DNA of 64,000 bases, taken from contig NC_056760.1 of the NCBI RefSeq assembly GCF_018687715.1, positions 11,148,001 to 11,212,000 on the forward strand, given 5' to 3'. Source of the stretch: Carya illinoinensis (Eukaryota > Streptophyta > Magnoliopsida > Fagales > Juglandaceae). Both the position numbers and the translations under genes were made by a program. Under the pieces are notes generated by a model. That model was not told where the DNA came from. It saw nothing but the letters and a program-made list of their open reading frames with translations, and searched no databases. This document shows, piece after piece, positions 26,819 through 38,854 of this stretch. The number at the start of each line of letters is the position of its first letter. Position 1 is the first letter of the stretch.

Positions 26819-29800
26819 TTATGCAAGTACAAGCACTTTAAGTTTTCCTTCACTATTTGCAGCCAAAACTGTTGGGCTATTACTCTTCCAACAAACAGCA
26901 CTGATAAAGTATGATTCGTCATCGTCGTTGACACCATCGCTGTCGTCGTCATCTCCTTCTAGAGAGCCAAGTTTATGCCAAGCCATAGGTCTAGAGATAG
27001 CCTGCAAGTGAAACATCAAAACTGAATTACGTCAAGATTGAATTCCAAAACATGCAGGTTATTGATAGACGTTTCTTCACCTTGTGATAGACAAATACTC
27101 GATTTGTCTCGCTACCACAACATATGAACTCGCTATTAGCTGTGAGACCCACAAAACTCTTCTCATTCGTGTGACTTCTATATGTGTGCAGCTGTAAAAA
27201 TGAGAAACAATTTATCAACCATAGTAAGTTTCGAGGAAAACATAAAAGTTACAAATTCTGAGAATGATAAGAAGTCCATATCAATTTAACAAATTAAGGT
27301 GAAGCTACGAAAAATGAAAAAATAAACAAGGGAAGGTATGTAGTTGAAGCACTAAAAGGACATTTGGCTGCGCTTGGTTACAAAACTCATCTCATCTAAT
27401 CGTTACAACTTTCTCAACTTCCAACATAAAATATAATAAATAACTCAATTTTTTTCAAATCTCAAAATAGTAATAATATTAAAAGGTAATATTTTAATAA
27501 TATTTTATTCAACTTTTAACTTTCATCTCAACCCATCTAAACTCAACTCACTATCCAAACTGGCCTAGTTGAGCAATAACTAATAGCATCGTTATAACTT
27601 ACTGGCAGATTTTTCTTTACATCCCACAACCGCAACGTGCTGTCAATAGATGCAGAAGCTAGTTCATTGTTAGACAAGAATTTTACATATGAAACAGATT
27701 TTCCGTGCCCTCTAAGTACATGTAGTGGTTGGCTGATATTTCTCAAGTCATAATAGTGAACGAGATGATCTGCACAACCCACCTGAAAAACTACCAAGTA
27801 TTACAGTTTATATTTGAATTTTATTCAAATAGATTGCCAAAGTTGAGCCATAAGTTCTACAAAGCTTACATTTCAAACAGATGTGGGTTGGGGAAGGTGG
27901 CATAAAATAATATTCGTCATCAGTTATTGAAATAAAAGAACGGATAAACAGTGAAATTCTAGTAACGAAAACTAGAATTTTTATTTAGATAAAACAAGGC
28001 CCGTCAAGGCTTTTAAAGAAATGAACAGAATCAATAATTTTTTCGAGATATTTGTACTTGGGAGAAACAAGAATCAAGCAACAAAGCTTTGACGGAGACT
28101 TACTGCCACGTGAATGTTTGATCCAGGATTAAACTTCACAGAACAAATATTCGCTGTCATATTGATGTTAAGAACACTTGCTTCTTGCTTTGTGCACCAA
28201 ATTTTAACCTGTTTTACACATAAAATGAATTCAAGCTAAGGCAGGTATGAAGCATAAAATATAAAATAAGCTAAAACAATATTTTACGAGGTATCCAAAA
28301 GAAAAACCCAACTTGACACTTTCTTTAAGCATGGCAAGAGCACTACTATCTCTCAACCATAATGGATGATCCATAAAGTGCAGCTTGCTCGTATTCTAGA
28401 ATCGTAAAACAGATTATTGTGTTTCAATATATTAGTTGTCATGAAATAGAAGAAAACAATCTCTGATTCTCTCTAGTGATTCTACAGAAGATTTCTTGAG
28501 CATTCAAATTTCGACTAAGAGCCATATAAATGAACCATTTGGGCAATGTTAAGGACAAAAATAAAAAAGAGGCATACATTGTGACCATAAGATTTAGAGG
28601 CCACTTGACTAAGAACAAGTTGGAACATTTAGGTCCAGCACATCAGTCAGAATGGCTAAAGAAAAGATGGAACTATTTGTGCCCAGATATAGTAATATAT
28701 AGTAAGCTATTTCAAGAATATTGCTGGGCACCCTATGATTGAGACATGTTCACAAATTCTGGGGGTTCTATACAACCTTTAATGCTACACACCTATAATT
28801 CATCAATCATCAAACCTATTGTTTTCAACTTTAAATAATAGATACCTCACTAAATCATACGATATACTAAATATTTCTCCATTCCCAAGTACCTTGCAGT
28901 CATCACTGCCTGATACAAGCATTGATGGTTCAGTGCATGAAAAATCAACACTCCAAGCTCGCTTTTCATGCTCCTCATATTCCATCACACTCTGGAAGGA
29001 AAAGAGTCTCATTAATGAACATGTCTATGACTAGATGTTTGGAATGAAGACAAATTATGAGAGTACATTTGCATACGCCAATCAATTTGTGAGAGCAGGC
29101 ATGACATAGTGTTTATTAAAGAAAACGAGACAGCATTACTACCTGACGATTGGTTATGTCCCAAACGGTCACTATCCCCTCATAATCACTGCTGGCGATA
29201 TAGTTTTTTGTGTACTTATTCCAGCTCAAGCAACTAAGCTTTGATCGTGAGGACATCTCTGCAACAGGGCAGTGGACATCTGCTGGTTCATTCACCACCT
29301 AGGAACAATCACAGAGGCAATAGTTTATGAGTCAGATGAAGTAAAAAATATTCAACATTAGCTTCCACTGCCTATATTTAAAAAGCCTAAATCAAGATTG
29401 GAGTTTAAGCACTTGGACGATAAAAGTTATCAATCATGAATATCCCCAAGATGAATGTTAGTGGTTATTTAATCAATCCAATTAAAAAGATATAAAATGT
29501 CCCAAGCAAGATATGAAATGCACCATTTAAGTCAAAGCTTGAAGAAACAATAAAAACAATGGTAGTAAAAAATAGAGATAAAATAGATCATATATTTAAG
29601 AATGTTACTACAAAAAAAAAGAAAGAAAGTGGTATGGAAGACTGCTTTTTATTTCATATTCCTTCCCCGAGTCATTTTCTGCAGTTTAAAAGAAAATACC
29701 GTCTATCCCCCCATTTACAAATATTTTGTCCAACACTTACTGTGGAGAACTCGAAAACCTTGATGCGCCGTGAGACACCAGCAGTGGCAAAAAACTCATC

Positions 29801-32800
29801 ATCTCGATCAAATTCTATACTGCAGAAAATCCAATCAGAAGTTTTAATCCAACACTTTTAACACTTAAGAGAAGCTCAATAACAAGTACTCTGTTGCATG
29901 GCAATGCAGTGACAAATTCCCATTAGTATGCTTCATAGTTTTCATATGACTAACTCAATTAAATTTCCATTTACATATGAATATGACCGTGGTACATTAT
30001 ATCATACTCCTTTACATGGGGAAAAATACTATAAATATGATTAAAGATTGTCGCTAACAAATCTCAGATGATATAGAAAAGGGTTCGTGCTGGAGCTCAT
30101 TTTCTAAGCTAAGGGGTTGAGTGAATTGTACAATATTGAAGACATTTCAACTCACCTTGACACTATATTGGCAGGGTGAAAAAGGTCATCATGCCTTAGT
30201 TCAGCAATAACCCTCAATCGACTATATCAAGCAACAAACAGATGGTATTAACAATTCTAGCAATTAATGCATTTCAAAATGACTGAATATGAAAAACTAA
30301 TAATCAATACCACAAAAGGCTGTACCTGTATCGTGTAAAGGTAGTCATAATGGATTGGAAATCATCAAGACCTGGATGATAACCTTCTCTTTTTATAGGA
30401 TTTGTGTTGCTTTCTTCCCCGTTGTGAGATTCTCCACTCCAGTTTCGCCGCTTTTGCAAATAACACTCTTGTAGGTCATTAAACTGTTGCAAGAAATGAT
30501 AAAAACAAAAAATCTCAATTTACAAACTCCAACGATACATTTTCAAAAGGAAATCTCAGGGATCTTTGTTCCAGAGCAAAAATGATGGTGCCAGTGTCAA
30601 CAATTCAGTGGTGAGCAGTCATGTCAGTTTTGCTGTCGTTTCATCTCCTTTACCCTTCAATGGTGATCTACTACGACGAAGAAGATTGTATGATCTCCTA
30701 GGGTCAGCTCAAGCTCACCTAAATTTCCCCTCCGTTCCCCATTTTAAACCCCCCACCCACCCCCCCCCCCCCCCCCGCCGTGCGGGCCTCTTCATTCTTA
30801 CTTCTCTAATCCATCTTTAAGCTGCATTTTTAGGGTTTCATAGAATGCCAACACTTCGGAAGTCAAGAAAGCTTACAATAAGCTCTCACTGAAAGAGTGA
30901 GTTTGTGATGCGTTTATTCATTTTTGTAAATGATTACTGTTTTATTCTAATTCTCAAATTTCATTTATTAATCTTGATTTAATTCAGTCACCCAGATAAA
31001 AACCCGGATCCTGAATCAAGAAAGATCTTTGTCAAAATTGCCAATGCCTAGATATATCAGTAATCCCAGTCATTTCTTTTTTGATAAGTAAACGGTAGTA
31101 TTAATAAGGATAGGCATAGTCCAAGTACACAAGATGGTATACAAGAGATAAGACCTATCTAGGTTGTAATAGTGGAAACAAGAAAATCATGTAAATTTAG
31201 GCCATTAAAATCTACAGCTATAGCCCAAAGAAATAAGGTATGGAAAAATAAAGATTGAAGTTCCTCTAGTGTCCACTCCTTATCTTCGAATGTCCACTCA
31301 TTACATTCTCGCCATATGTACCACATAATGCATATAGGGACCATCTTCCACACGGCTTTGATTTGTGGGCCATCAGTAATCCCAGTCATTTACATTAGAA
31401 TGCTGTACATAAAATTTTAAAATATTTAGAGAAAACCATACACTTTGGTTTAGATGGTCAAATCAAATATTTGTTCAAAATGGTGCCATTTTGTACCTTT
31501 TTGATTTTTAACAAACAAACGGACTGAATTTTCATGGGTTTGAGCTTAACAGGCCGAGTATGACAACTAAAGTGTCATCATTTGTGACTTAACAGAGCAT
31601 AATATAGAAAGAGGCCTAATAAAACTGCTAAAATAAACAAATAAGCTACCAAGGTCTGTCACTCCCAAGGAGCATCAGGCTGCATGTGCAATCAAAGAAG
31701 GCAAATAATAGATTAGACGAATGACTGCGTTCAGCAAATTTCTGGATCCTCAATATGCACCATTTTTTCCAAACTAAAACAGGCTGGGCATTTGTTTACT
31801 TAAAAACAGGATACTTCGGTAACTCAATTCAATGTACCAACAAGCAAGAATAGAACTCTTAGTAATGCTACTCATTATTCTTTTATTCATCATCCTCTCA
31901 TCATTTCATGATGGGACACTAAATAATTAGAAAATTATTTGTTATGTTTCACTTGTCTACCAATTATTTGTTGTCACATCAAGAGATGTTGGGAAGATAA
32001 TGGTTAAAAGGACGATCAATAGCATTTTTCTAGAACTTTTATAAGATCACTAACCTGTGAATGGACCCGCTTTTTTCTTGCTAAAGCTAGTGCTGATGGA
32101 GCAACAGACTGCAAATCGGAACCATTATTACCATCCTTTCTTTGGAATACCTGGAGGCTTACTTGAGCGTTTAGGTCAGCCTTTTTGTTCTGTGGTCCCA
32201 TCTGCCCTTGCAGACAGTGAGGACCGGAGATGATGCCACTTCCATGCATATCAGTCAATGAAGCCCATGCTTTTGCTGCAATAGGATCATCATTAAGCAT
32301 CCTCAGTTTAACTGAGAATCTTTCTTTCGCCCTGTATAGTTCTGTTCTATATCTCTTGACAGCATTGATGTCCTCCTTGATATACAGGAGGTCCGCTTGT
32401 ATCTACAAGGGAAACAGAAGACCATCAATTTTGGAACTAAAGATGAACAGAAATTAAAAATAAAGTACCTCCAATTGAATACCACAACAGTTAAACATCC
32501 AAGTATACACAGCTTGCAACTAAAGATCCCACTCCCCAGGGTTTTCTTGTTTGAAGTTTCAAATACCCCATGTTTCTAGCCCTATTTAAATCAATTTTTT
32601 TTCATGATCTCATATGATTTTTTGTTTCCAAGCTACCATCAGCCCCAAAGTTCTTACTCTGCATTGCTATAAACCCATGCCTCAAAAGCTCATGTAATAG
32701 CATTTGTGATTTCTGATATTCAACGAGGTCCCTTTTTAACTCCATAATTACTTATTCCCAGGTATCTAAATACTTCACAAGCAGATCTTTCAAGTAGAAA

Positions 32801-34367
32801 AGCGTTGACAGAATAATAGGAAATATGATATGACTAAAGGCACAAATATACATATTTAAGTGAAAAAACCTCATTCAACTCTTCATGCTTTTGCTTCCAC
32901 AGGCAATGCAAGAAGTCAAGCAATAATTTGTGATTTCTGATATTCAATGAGGTCCCTGTTTTACTCCATAATTACTTATTCCCAGGTATCTAAATACTTC
33001 ACAAGCAGATCTTTCAAGTAGAAAAGCGTTGGCAGAATATTTGGAAATATGATATGACTAAAAGCACAAATATACATATTTAAGTGCAAAAACCTCATTC
33101 ATCTCTTCAAGCTTTTGCTTCCGCAGGCAATGCAAGAAGTCTAGCAAAATCTGCAGTTTTGTCTCAGCTTCTTCTTGTTCCATTTTTCTCTTCTTCTTCG
33201 CAAGTAGAGACAGCAGGCCATTTAGCTCCTTAATTGACACCTCACAACCCTGTCTAAGATTAGCTTAAACAAAAATTCATTCCATCTTAAACATGACCAG
33301 ACCAAGTATAGTTCGATAGCTAGAAACATAAGTTAGAGGTAATGAATCCACTGATCCATCTGACAATAACATAAATAAGCAAAGACTAAGTGATAACCGG
33401 AAAATTAAAAAAAGAAAAATCATCAGGAAAGATCGAGATTTTAATAATAATAAAAATGATTAACCGACCTGTTGTATTGCCTGACGAAGATGTTCAAAAG
33501 GTGAGGCAGACTTAGCTACCTGACGAGCAGAATTTTTCTTCAACAACTGTGAGGTTCAATATAAATCTGTAAACAACCGGTACTTTGAGGTTATCAATGT
33601 CAAAATAATAAGATACTAAACATTTTCGATAAGAAAACTGGAGACGGTATTTTGGGTGTATTCGGAGGTAATATTAGAGACATTTTCTGAAAATCAGCAC
33701 GAAACAGTACTAAAAAATAAGCCATACACATATCCCTAAGCGGCATGCAGAAGAATGAAGCTCAATCAAACAACTGGTTTTAGCTTCAATTCCACTAAAT
33801 GCAATCGCAGCCAGATTCTAATCAAGTTTGAATTTAAATCCTAACCTCCATTTATAGATAAATGCCAGCAATACAAAAATGAGCAGAACAGTCAACGTGA
33901 ATCTAATCGACGCTGATATCTCTCTGTATCATTTCCAAATGAAGAATCTAATTCAACGTTCATCCTTTCTTATCGTCTCCCACATTTTCTCCGATGCCAA
34001 ACAGAGCAAGCACGAAAAAAAAACATGCGCAAGAATGCACAAACTTAATCAGAAAAGGAAAAACCTTATCGAGTAGAAAATTAGGGAAGATATGGTTGGT
34101 GGTGAGGTAGTGAGCGCAGCAAGGACAGTCGCTCTTGTTTCTCAGGTGGGTGACAATGCACGTGTAACAGAAACTGTGGCCACAGGCGGTGAGAAACGCG
34201 TCCGTTATGATCTGCATGCATATTGGGCACAACGTGTCCTTGTCCAGCTCACCTCCTACGGACTCCGGAGCCATCTGATCAGGCGGTGGTTCGGTGCCGG
34301 GGTCGGGCAAGTGGTCGGGTTTGACGGTAGGGACGAGTGCCTGTGCCGCCAGTGAGGTATCTTCCAT
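26819..34367 (-). CDS. COP1: E3 ubiquitin ligase COP1
   Basis: Thirteen exons in reading order: 34367-34065, 33546-33469, 33249-33094, 32402-32055, 30483-30326, 30221-30156, 29819-29741, 29298-29143, 28991-28893, 28208-28104, 27782-27603, 27191-27081, 27001-26819. They sum to 2022 nt, 673 residues against 675 in Arabidopsis, with all phases closing and GT-AG borders. The RING finger is at about 47-84 ([20 protein letters not shown], then CPCC). A coiled coil follows (about 120-200; [20 protein letters not shown]), then seven WD40 repeats from about 370 ([36 protein letters not shown]). COP1 works with SPA proteins in the nucleus to ubiquitinate light-signalling factors such as HY5 in darkness. 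No coding lesion is seen. Introns carry a LINE tail, a MITE and a duplicated exon piece. Confidence 0.97.
27366..27570. mobile_element. MITE in COP1 intron 11
   Basis: GGCTGCGCTTGGTT at the left and ATCCAAACTGGCCT at the right are near inverted copies, with inner ACTCATCTCATCTAATCG and CATCTCAACCCATCTAAACT repeats. Similar ends occur around 44888 and 50703 and, weaker, at 16700-16998 and 58080-58205, so it belongs to a family repeated within this window. No coding capacity. Confidence 0.7.
30755..30776. repeat. C homopolymer in COP1 intron 4
   Basis: A run of about 16 C within a CCACCCACCCC context. Its length should be treated as uncertain. Confidence 0.7.
31076..31371 (-). mobile_element. 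5'-truncated LINE tail inserted in COP1 intron 4
   Basis: Flanked by an exact 20 bp target-site duplication starting ATCAGTAATCCC at 31056-31075 and 31372-31391. The minus strand encodes the last part of a LINE polyprotein: [35 protein letters not shown] and a final LHDFL. The left end reads TTTTTTGATAAGTAAA on the + strand, the reverse of a plant LINE 3' end with short A tail. It lies in the same transcriptional orientation as COP1, far from the flanking splice sites. Confidence 0.93.
32703..33150 (-). repeat. 224 bp tandem duplication copying part of COP1 exon 3
   Basis: TTCTGATATTCAA starts at 32711 and again at 32935, and the match runs on through TAATTACTTATTCCCAGG, AAGCAGATCTTTCAAG and into the end of exon 3. 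So the second half of exon 3 exists twice: the real one ends at 33094, and a spare copy (about 32870-32925) lies in intron 3, with its GT donor but no proper acceptor. The spare copy would encode [16 protein letters not shown], slightly diverged. It is not part of the gene model, because reading the true exons keeps phase. Confidence 0.88.
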
Positions 34368-34818
34368 ATATCAGAAGATATTTTGGTCTTGTCTATCTGC
34401 TCCGGAGAAGTGTATTTTTGCTAATTTTATGGTGAGTGGTGGGAGAGAGCGAGAAGGAAAGGGGCTTTAAAAGGTGGTAGTTGGTATGGTTGTGTTCTCC
34501 GTACAAAAAGAAGAAAGGACTATGGAGGAGGACGAGAAAATTAACGTTGTGTGCTTGCTAGCGCATGCGAGAGGCTAGAGAGAGCCGACTTTTTTGACAT
34601 TTTGTGAGGGTGATAACGGCCCACGTTAGGCGGGCGTTTTCAAGACAGGAATATATCTGTCACACATTTTTTATTTATTTAAAATAAATAAACTATGAGA
34701 TTTATATAAAATTAATTGAATATCTATCTATAATAATAAGCGCCTATCGCGCTTCTACAGGAATAAACAGGAATGAGCAGTGAATTATTGCGTTCCGTTT
34801 TTTTTCTTCCGTTTTTAT

Positions 34819-34905
34819 TGCATAGTTACTTTTTTAACCTTTTGTTTTCTTTCTTTGTGTCCGTTTATATAAGGATTTTTTGGTCTTTAGTAACTATGTC
34901 AGGGT
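34819..34905 (+). repeat. Dispersed repeat, copy 1 of 2
   Basis: GCATAGTTACTTTTTTAACC to GTCAG, including GTGTCCGTTTATATAAGGAT, matches 39836-39922 with a few differences. Flanking sequence does not clearly match. GTTTATATAAGG could be a TATA box, so the shared unit may be a promoter piece of a mobile element. Confidence 0.75.
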
Positions 34906-34983
34906 TGGCTGCTTTATATTTTTCTTTCTACTTTTCTATTTTTCTCGATTCTTTTTCTCTTTGTCTCTCTCTTCTCTCATATA

Positions 34984-35008
34984 TCTCTCTCTCTCTCTCT
35001 CTCTCTCT
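34984..35008. repeat. (CT)n microsatellite
   Basis: Uninterrupted CT dinucleotides. Confidence 0.9.
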
Positions 35009-35388
35009 GAAGCTCACGAACCCAGCTCTCTGCCAAAGCTTCAAGATCCACTCCACCGCACCGAAAAGTCCGAACTTTTTACTAACCAGAAGATTACTCA
35101 CCTGCAAAAGGATGTTTTTGAAGCTAAGGGAAACGAGTTTTGGCCGTGGGTGGTGGTGGAAATGGCGGTCGAAGGCCAAAAAGGGGCTGAACGGAGTTGA
35201 GCTCGTGGGAGCTGCTCCGGCAACGGATCGAGGCCGGAAATGGGTGGTTTTGGTCAGCAAGAGGTAGGGGAAGAAGCTGTGAAGAGATGGTGGCCGGAGG
35301 TGGTGCGACGACGCCGGAATCGGTGAAAAACCGTATGGCTTGGAGGAGCTCGTGATGGCTAACGGTGGCTCGGATGGAGGTGAAACTT

Positions 35389-35845
35389 GGTGGGGATCTT
35401 CACCAGTGAGAGGGGAAGAAAACTGGGTGGGTGGTGTAGGCCACGCCGCCGGAGAGCGGCGGTTCTGGGCTGCGAAAGCAACCGGCGACGGGAGAAAAAA
35501 CAGGCAGGTGCCGTGACTTCCAAGGGCTCGTGGCGGCTAACGGCTGGTTCGATGGCTCTGAAAATTGGTGGGGATGATCTCTGGTAGGAGGGGAAGAGAA
35601 TGGTGGGGGTGGTGTATAACACAGCCTCCGGAAGGCGGCGGTTCTGGGCTGCGAAAGCAACCGGCGACAGGGGAGAAAAAACAGGCAGGTGCCGTGACTT
35701 CCAGGGGCTCGTGGCGGCTAACGGCTGGTCCGATGGCTCTGAAAATTGGTGGGGATGATCTCTGGTAGGAGGGGAAGAGAATGGTGGGGGTGGTGTATAA
35801 CACAGCCTCCGGAAGGCGACGGTTCTAGGCTGCGAAAGCAACACG
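35389..35845. repeat. GC-rich tandem array, 178-181 bp unit, about 2.5 copies
   Basis: GGTGGGGAT marks unit starts at 35389, 35567 and 35748; units share CTGCGAAAGCAACCGGCGAC, AAACAGGCAGGTGCCGTGAC and GTGGCGGCTAACGGCTGG. A more diverged copy may precede 35389 (about 35285-35388). Because the unit is nearly a multiple of three and stop-poor, long frames appear on both strands; they encode repeated peptides and I do not take them as genes. The array is far more GC-rich than its surroundings. Confidence 0.88.
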
Positions 35846-36336
35846 CCGGAGGTTTTAGAGCCTTTCTTTTTCTTTTTCTTTTCAAGTCTTTTGTTTGCTT
35901 GTTCAAATTTCAGCAGCCAACTTTGACTTTGCTAGCTGGCTAGGGACAGCACATAAAACCGAAGACGGGTGGGTGGTGTGCCGTGTCTTCAAGAAGAAGA
36001 ATTTTCAGAAAGCAGCAGAGAGTCCTATCAGCCATTCGATCACGATCAGATGTTCACTGAAACACTGTTAATTTCAACTACTTTTCCTAATGATCAGACC
36101 ATTGGTATAGACAATTTAACTTTTGACAAATTGGTCCTAAGGGAACTAAATAATTATAAAGAGGACAAGGAATAGGACTGCTGTCATTAGTTTTGTAAGT
36201 ATCTTTCATTTAAAAATAAAAAAATAAAATTTATTATTAAAAAAATTAATTTTATTTTAAAAAAAAAGTGTCCGATCTTGGACATTTTATAAAACTATAA
36301 AATAAGATATATTTAAGAAAAAAATTGACGTAGTTG
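35846..36336. other. Spacer after the tandem array
   Basis: No gene seen; ends in an AT-rich stretch before the 248 bp duplication. Confidence 0.5.
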
Positions 36337-36833
36337 GATAATTGAACAAACAATATAAGTGGCACTTTCAAATATAAATCCATGTTTTAAATACATTTTT
36401 TTAAAATAAAGGAATGCGGGCCCAAGCATGTGAATTACACTGACTTTTGTGGAAATCGACGAATGAAGAAAAATAATTTAATAAAATCAATAGCCAATGT
36501 GATATCGCCAAGTAGAGGGGTCTTATCTTTGTGGGCTTGGTGGGCCAGCTTTTAGGTGGTGAATGGGGCCGATAATGCGCGTAAGATAATTGAACAAACA
36601 GTATACGTGGCACTTTCAAATATAAATTCATGTTTTAAATACATTTTTTTTTAAATAAAGGAATGCGGGCCCAAGCATGTGAATTACACTGACTTTTGTG
36701 GAAATCGACGAATGAAGAAAAATAATTTAATAAAATCAATAGCCAATGGGATATCGCCAAGTAGAGGGGTCTTATCTTTGTGGGCTTGGTGGGCCAGCTT
36801 TTAGGTGGTGAATGGAGCCGATAATGCACGTAA
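36337..36833. repeat. 248 bp direct tandem duplication, two copies
   Basis: GATAATTGAACAAACA starts both units, at 36337 and 36585. The copies differ at only a few positions, so the duplication is fairly recent. Both contain CCCAAGCATGTGAATTACAC and GGGCTTGGTGGGCCAGC. Matching minus-strand frames are by-products. Confidence 0.92.
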
Positions 36834-38439
36834 ATCACATGGTGTGTTGGTGGTCGAGCCTTGCTTGTCTTATAGACAAAAATATTGAATTTAATATACT
36901 AAGGTGGATAGAAAGTTTTGCTATCCTTGTGCTGTTGCATGCTATGTCATAGATTTAAATAAAGAGGCTTTATATAAAACTTCTTTATCTCAATCAATTA
37001 TAACAATATTAATAATAAAAACACTGCATGTGTATTACCATCTTCCACTAAATTTTGTCTTCTGTAATGAAAACAATGGTGTCAAGTAATTGGGCAAACA
37101 TCATACAAATATGACTAAAGGTATACAGTAATAGATTATAAGTCATCATGAATCCGCGAAAAGATTTGATTGCAACAGTAGTTTTGCAGGGTGATAGGAC
37201 GTCTGGATGATTGAGGACAATAGAAAAGAAGAACGATGAAATATGTCTATGGTATAGTTTTTCTTTTCTTTTGTTTTCCGCACGCGTGTGGGTACGTGTT
37301 TTTTGAGAAATCTCTCTCTTTTTCGCAATATTTGACTTGCTTGATGATATGGCCAAGCTTTTGAAAGTTTTATTGTAATATATTACCATTGTCCAAAACA
37401 GCTAAATGCGTGTCTTTCAAAAAGGAAAAAGAAAACTCTCCCTTGCGTCCAAAAGCTGAAAGGGGCCTCCACGTGCTGATGATCTTTTCATTATTAAACA
37501 CTAATATTTACACTAATATTTACAAGATGATCTTGACAATTAATCATGATTATCTTGATTTTATCATTATAAATAATTTCATTGTTTGTATGATCTTGTC
37601 CGTTCATACCATTAATTAATGGATAGGTGGAAGCTAATTAGTGATCTCATTTTACTAAATTTGTTCATATATACTGGTTTAAACCCGTATATGAACAAAT
37701 ATTTTTTTATTTTTTATTAAATATTTAGTATATGAATAATAAATAAAAAAATTAAATTAATTTAAAAAAATAAATGTAAAAAAATTTAAAAAAGAATTTA
37801 AAAAATAAAAATATGAAATGCCAATACTGTAATTGAATGATTGATTAATAATGAACGAGTAGTCTAATATATTAAATATGATGTTATATCATGTTAATGG
37901 TGTTGCGAGTAGAGTAGTTAATCTAGGGATCTAACGGGTCGAAGACATACTTAGTCGAGCATCCAAACAAGTCGTAATTCACTAAAAAAACAAAACCAAA
38001 AACCGCTTTAAGGACACCTGGTTTTCATTTGGTGGGAGAGAATCCACTTCTCAGCACAAATACATTGCATGTGGGTTTCCCTTGTGTGTATTATCACGTA
38101 CACAAACCTCCCACATTCCTCTCACGAAATAAAACTGTTCTCCATTTACCCACCCCGACTCCTATCATTTCGCTCCTCACCTTCTCTTTCCTCTCACTTA
38201 TTTTCTCTACTTTTTTTTGCCATATCTCATAGAATTTACAAGTGGGTTTCCGTTTTTGTTGATAAAGCTCTGTAAGAATAGATTTTGGCCGTTGTCTTCT
38301 TTGGTTTTCTCTTTTTTGCTCTGTTTGGAGGGTTTTCTGATGGAAAACGGTGCGGATTCGACCTCCTGAGCTTTTTTCAGCTGTACCCATGTCTAACATC
38401 TTCGGTTTCAGTGGTAAACTCTCGATTGCTTTAAAAAAA
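36834..38439. other. AT-rich spacer
   Basis: No gene supported. An imperfect inverted repeat (GTTCATATA..CTGGTTTAAACCCG..TATGAAC) lies at about 37664-37696. Confidence 0.5.
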
Positions 38440-38586
38440 CATAAATGATATACTTTAAGTGTTCTTCTAAATAACATACTCAGTAAAAAATTCATCAAAA
38501 TTAAACTGTTAACCTCTCTCTCTCTCAACAAAAACGGTGACCCTCTATTTTAGACCAGACAACTCTGATCCGTAAGATTTTTACAG

Positions 38587-38672
38587 GTCTTCTGTAGCTG
38601 GCAGGCGCCGCAGCTATGATACTACATCGCTCTTCTGTATCTGTTAGGCGCCGCAGCTATGATGCTACATCT
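38587..38672 (+). promoter_or_regulatory. Two 43 bp direct repeats upstream of the MAQQSSH frame
   Basis: AGGCGCCGCAGCTATGAT occurs at 38602 and 38645, each followed by CTACATC. The other copy of the family keeps a single AGGCGCCG...AGCTATGA.GCTA block (minus strand, near 49400), so the motif is conserved between copies and duplicated here. It lies about 110-150 bp before the TATA box, where an enhancer would be expected. Confidence 0.6.
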
Positions 38673-38743
38673 CTTGTCTCTTGTAGAGAGATGCTTCACG
38701 AAAGATGTTATGAAGCAATAGAGTAATACTTTGTCATAATTTT

Positions 38744-38755
38744 CTCTATAAAAGA
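38744..38755 (+). promoter_or_regulatory. TATA box of the MAQQSSH frame, copy A
   Basis: CTCTATAAAAGA is shared with copy B (minus strand, about 49320-49331) at the same distance, about 105 bp, from the start codon. The leader between them is CT/TC-rich in both copies. Confidence 0.6.
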
Positions 38756-38854
38756 ATTATTCAGCTCATCTTCTTTCGCATCTCATCTTCTTCACTTTTC
38801 TAAATTTAGTCTGTATTCTTACTCTGTAATCTCTTTCTGCTTTCTCACTTTGCA

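Larger units (their letters stand above)
34368..35388. other. COP1 upstream region and CT-rich spacer
   Basis: The first few hundred bases are probably the COP1 leader and promoter. A segment at about 34819-34905 recurs at about 39836-39922 (listed separately). A CT run lies at 34984-35008, followed by a GC-rich stretch that is a diverged start of the 181 bp tandem array. Frames on both strands here are repeat-derived. Confidence 0.5.

Noticed and set aside
28530..28742. 70-codon plus-strand frame between COP1 exons
   Set aside because: Lies entirely in a COP1 intron, no motif, no regulatory signal.
35359..35844. 161-codon proline-rich frame and its partners on both strands
   Set aside because: Repeats exactly with the 181 bp tandem unit, open on both strands; a composition effect rather than a supported gene.
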